From NCBI GenBank assembly GCA_003694775.1, contig RFJV01000455.1, positions 1 to 5,438 on the forward strand: 5,438 bases of DNA, given 5' to 3'. Of the stretch, positions 5,436 through 5,438 are shown piece by piece. The DNA is from Chloroflexota bacterium (lineage in GTDB: Bacteria; Chloroflexota; Anaerolineae; 4572-78; J111). Below the pieces are notes generated by a model. It saw nothing but the letters and a program-made list of their open reading frames with translations. It did no database searches and was not told where the DNA came from. Position numbers and translations under genes: made by a program. Position 1 is the stretch's first letter; every line of letters starts with the position of its first letter.

Positions 5436-5438
5436 TAA

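Larger units (their letters stand above)
5120..5438. other. Non-coding region with promoter and hairpins
   Basis: These 319 bases hold no convincing gene on either strand. From left to right they contain the operon promoter, a GC-rich section (about 5160-5275) with two small hairpins, and a more AT-rich section (about 5275-5438) packed with five hairpins. The 8-mer CCGGTCGC occurs twice, at 5181-5188 and 5259-5266, about 78 bases apart. The region runs off the window edge. Confidence 0.7.

Noticed and set aside
5303..5438. CRISPR array
   Set aside because: The repeated units are different palindromes with 2-9 base gaps, not identical repeats with unique spacers of about 30 bases.

Overview
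The window reads as a stretch of bacterial chromosome with four complete, well-spaced protein genes, all on the minus strand, and two non-coding flanks rich in repeats. The most likely source is a member of the Chloroflexota (Anaerolineae-like). I infer this from moderately high GC in the genes, the flavour of the proteins (a DUF711 protein, a UPF0104-type flippase-like protein and a Chloroflexota-looking flavoprotein), and intergenic DNA full of short G/C-rich tandem repeats and palindromes. No marker gene proves it. I see no mobile-element protein, tRNA, rRNA or CRISPR array.

Layout in the direction of transcription (right to left). Bases 5120-5438 are non-coding. They hold a dense chain of five hairpins at the right edge (5303-5435), two smaller hairpins, and a good sigma70-type promoter (5126-5154) whose predicted start site falls on the ATG of the first gene. 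Then come a multi-TM flippase-like protein (4064-5119), a 21-base gap, an FAD-dependent oxidoreductase of the amine oxidase/protoporphyrinogen oxidase fold (2756-4042), a 31-base gap, and a UDP-glucose 6-dehydrogenase (1426-2724). A 55-base gap follows, containing a perfect 26-bp palindrome, and then a DUF711/UPF0210 protein (144-1370). The left edge (23-138) carries nine 8-bp AGTT-type repeats followed by 7-bp AATCTCC-type repeats. The two arrays are complementary enough to fold on each other in the 3' end of the DUF711 transcript.

The first three genes look like one operon for an envelope sugar or lipid job. UDP-glucose dehydrogenase makes UDP-glucuronate, the flippase-like membrane protein resembles families that act on lipid-linked substrates, and the flavoprotein between them has an unknown substrate. 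No glycosyltransferase lies in the window. DUF711 may be read through from the operon or be a separate unit, because the palindrome sits between it and the dehydrogenase gene.

The proteins belong to known families. The least explained DNA is the hairpin chain at 5303-5435, the palindrome at 1394-1419 and the dual-period repeat at 23-138.
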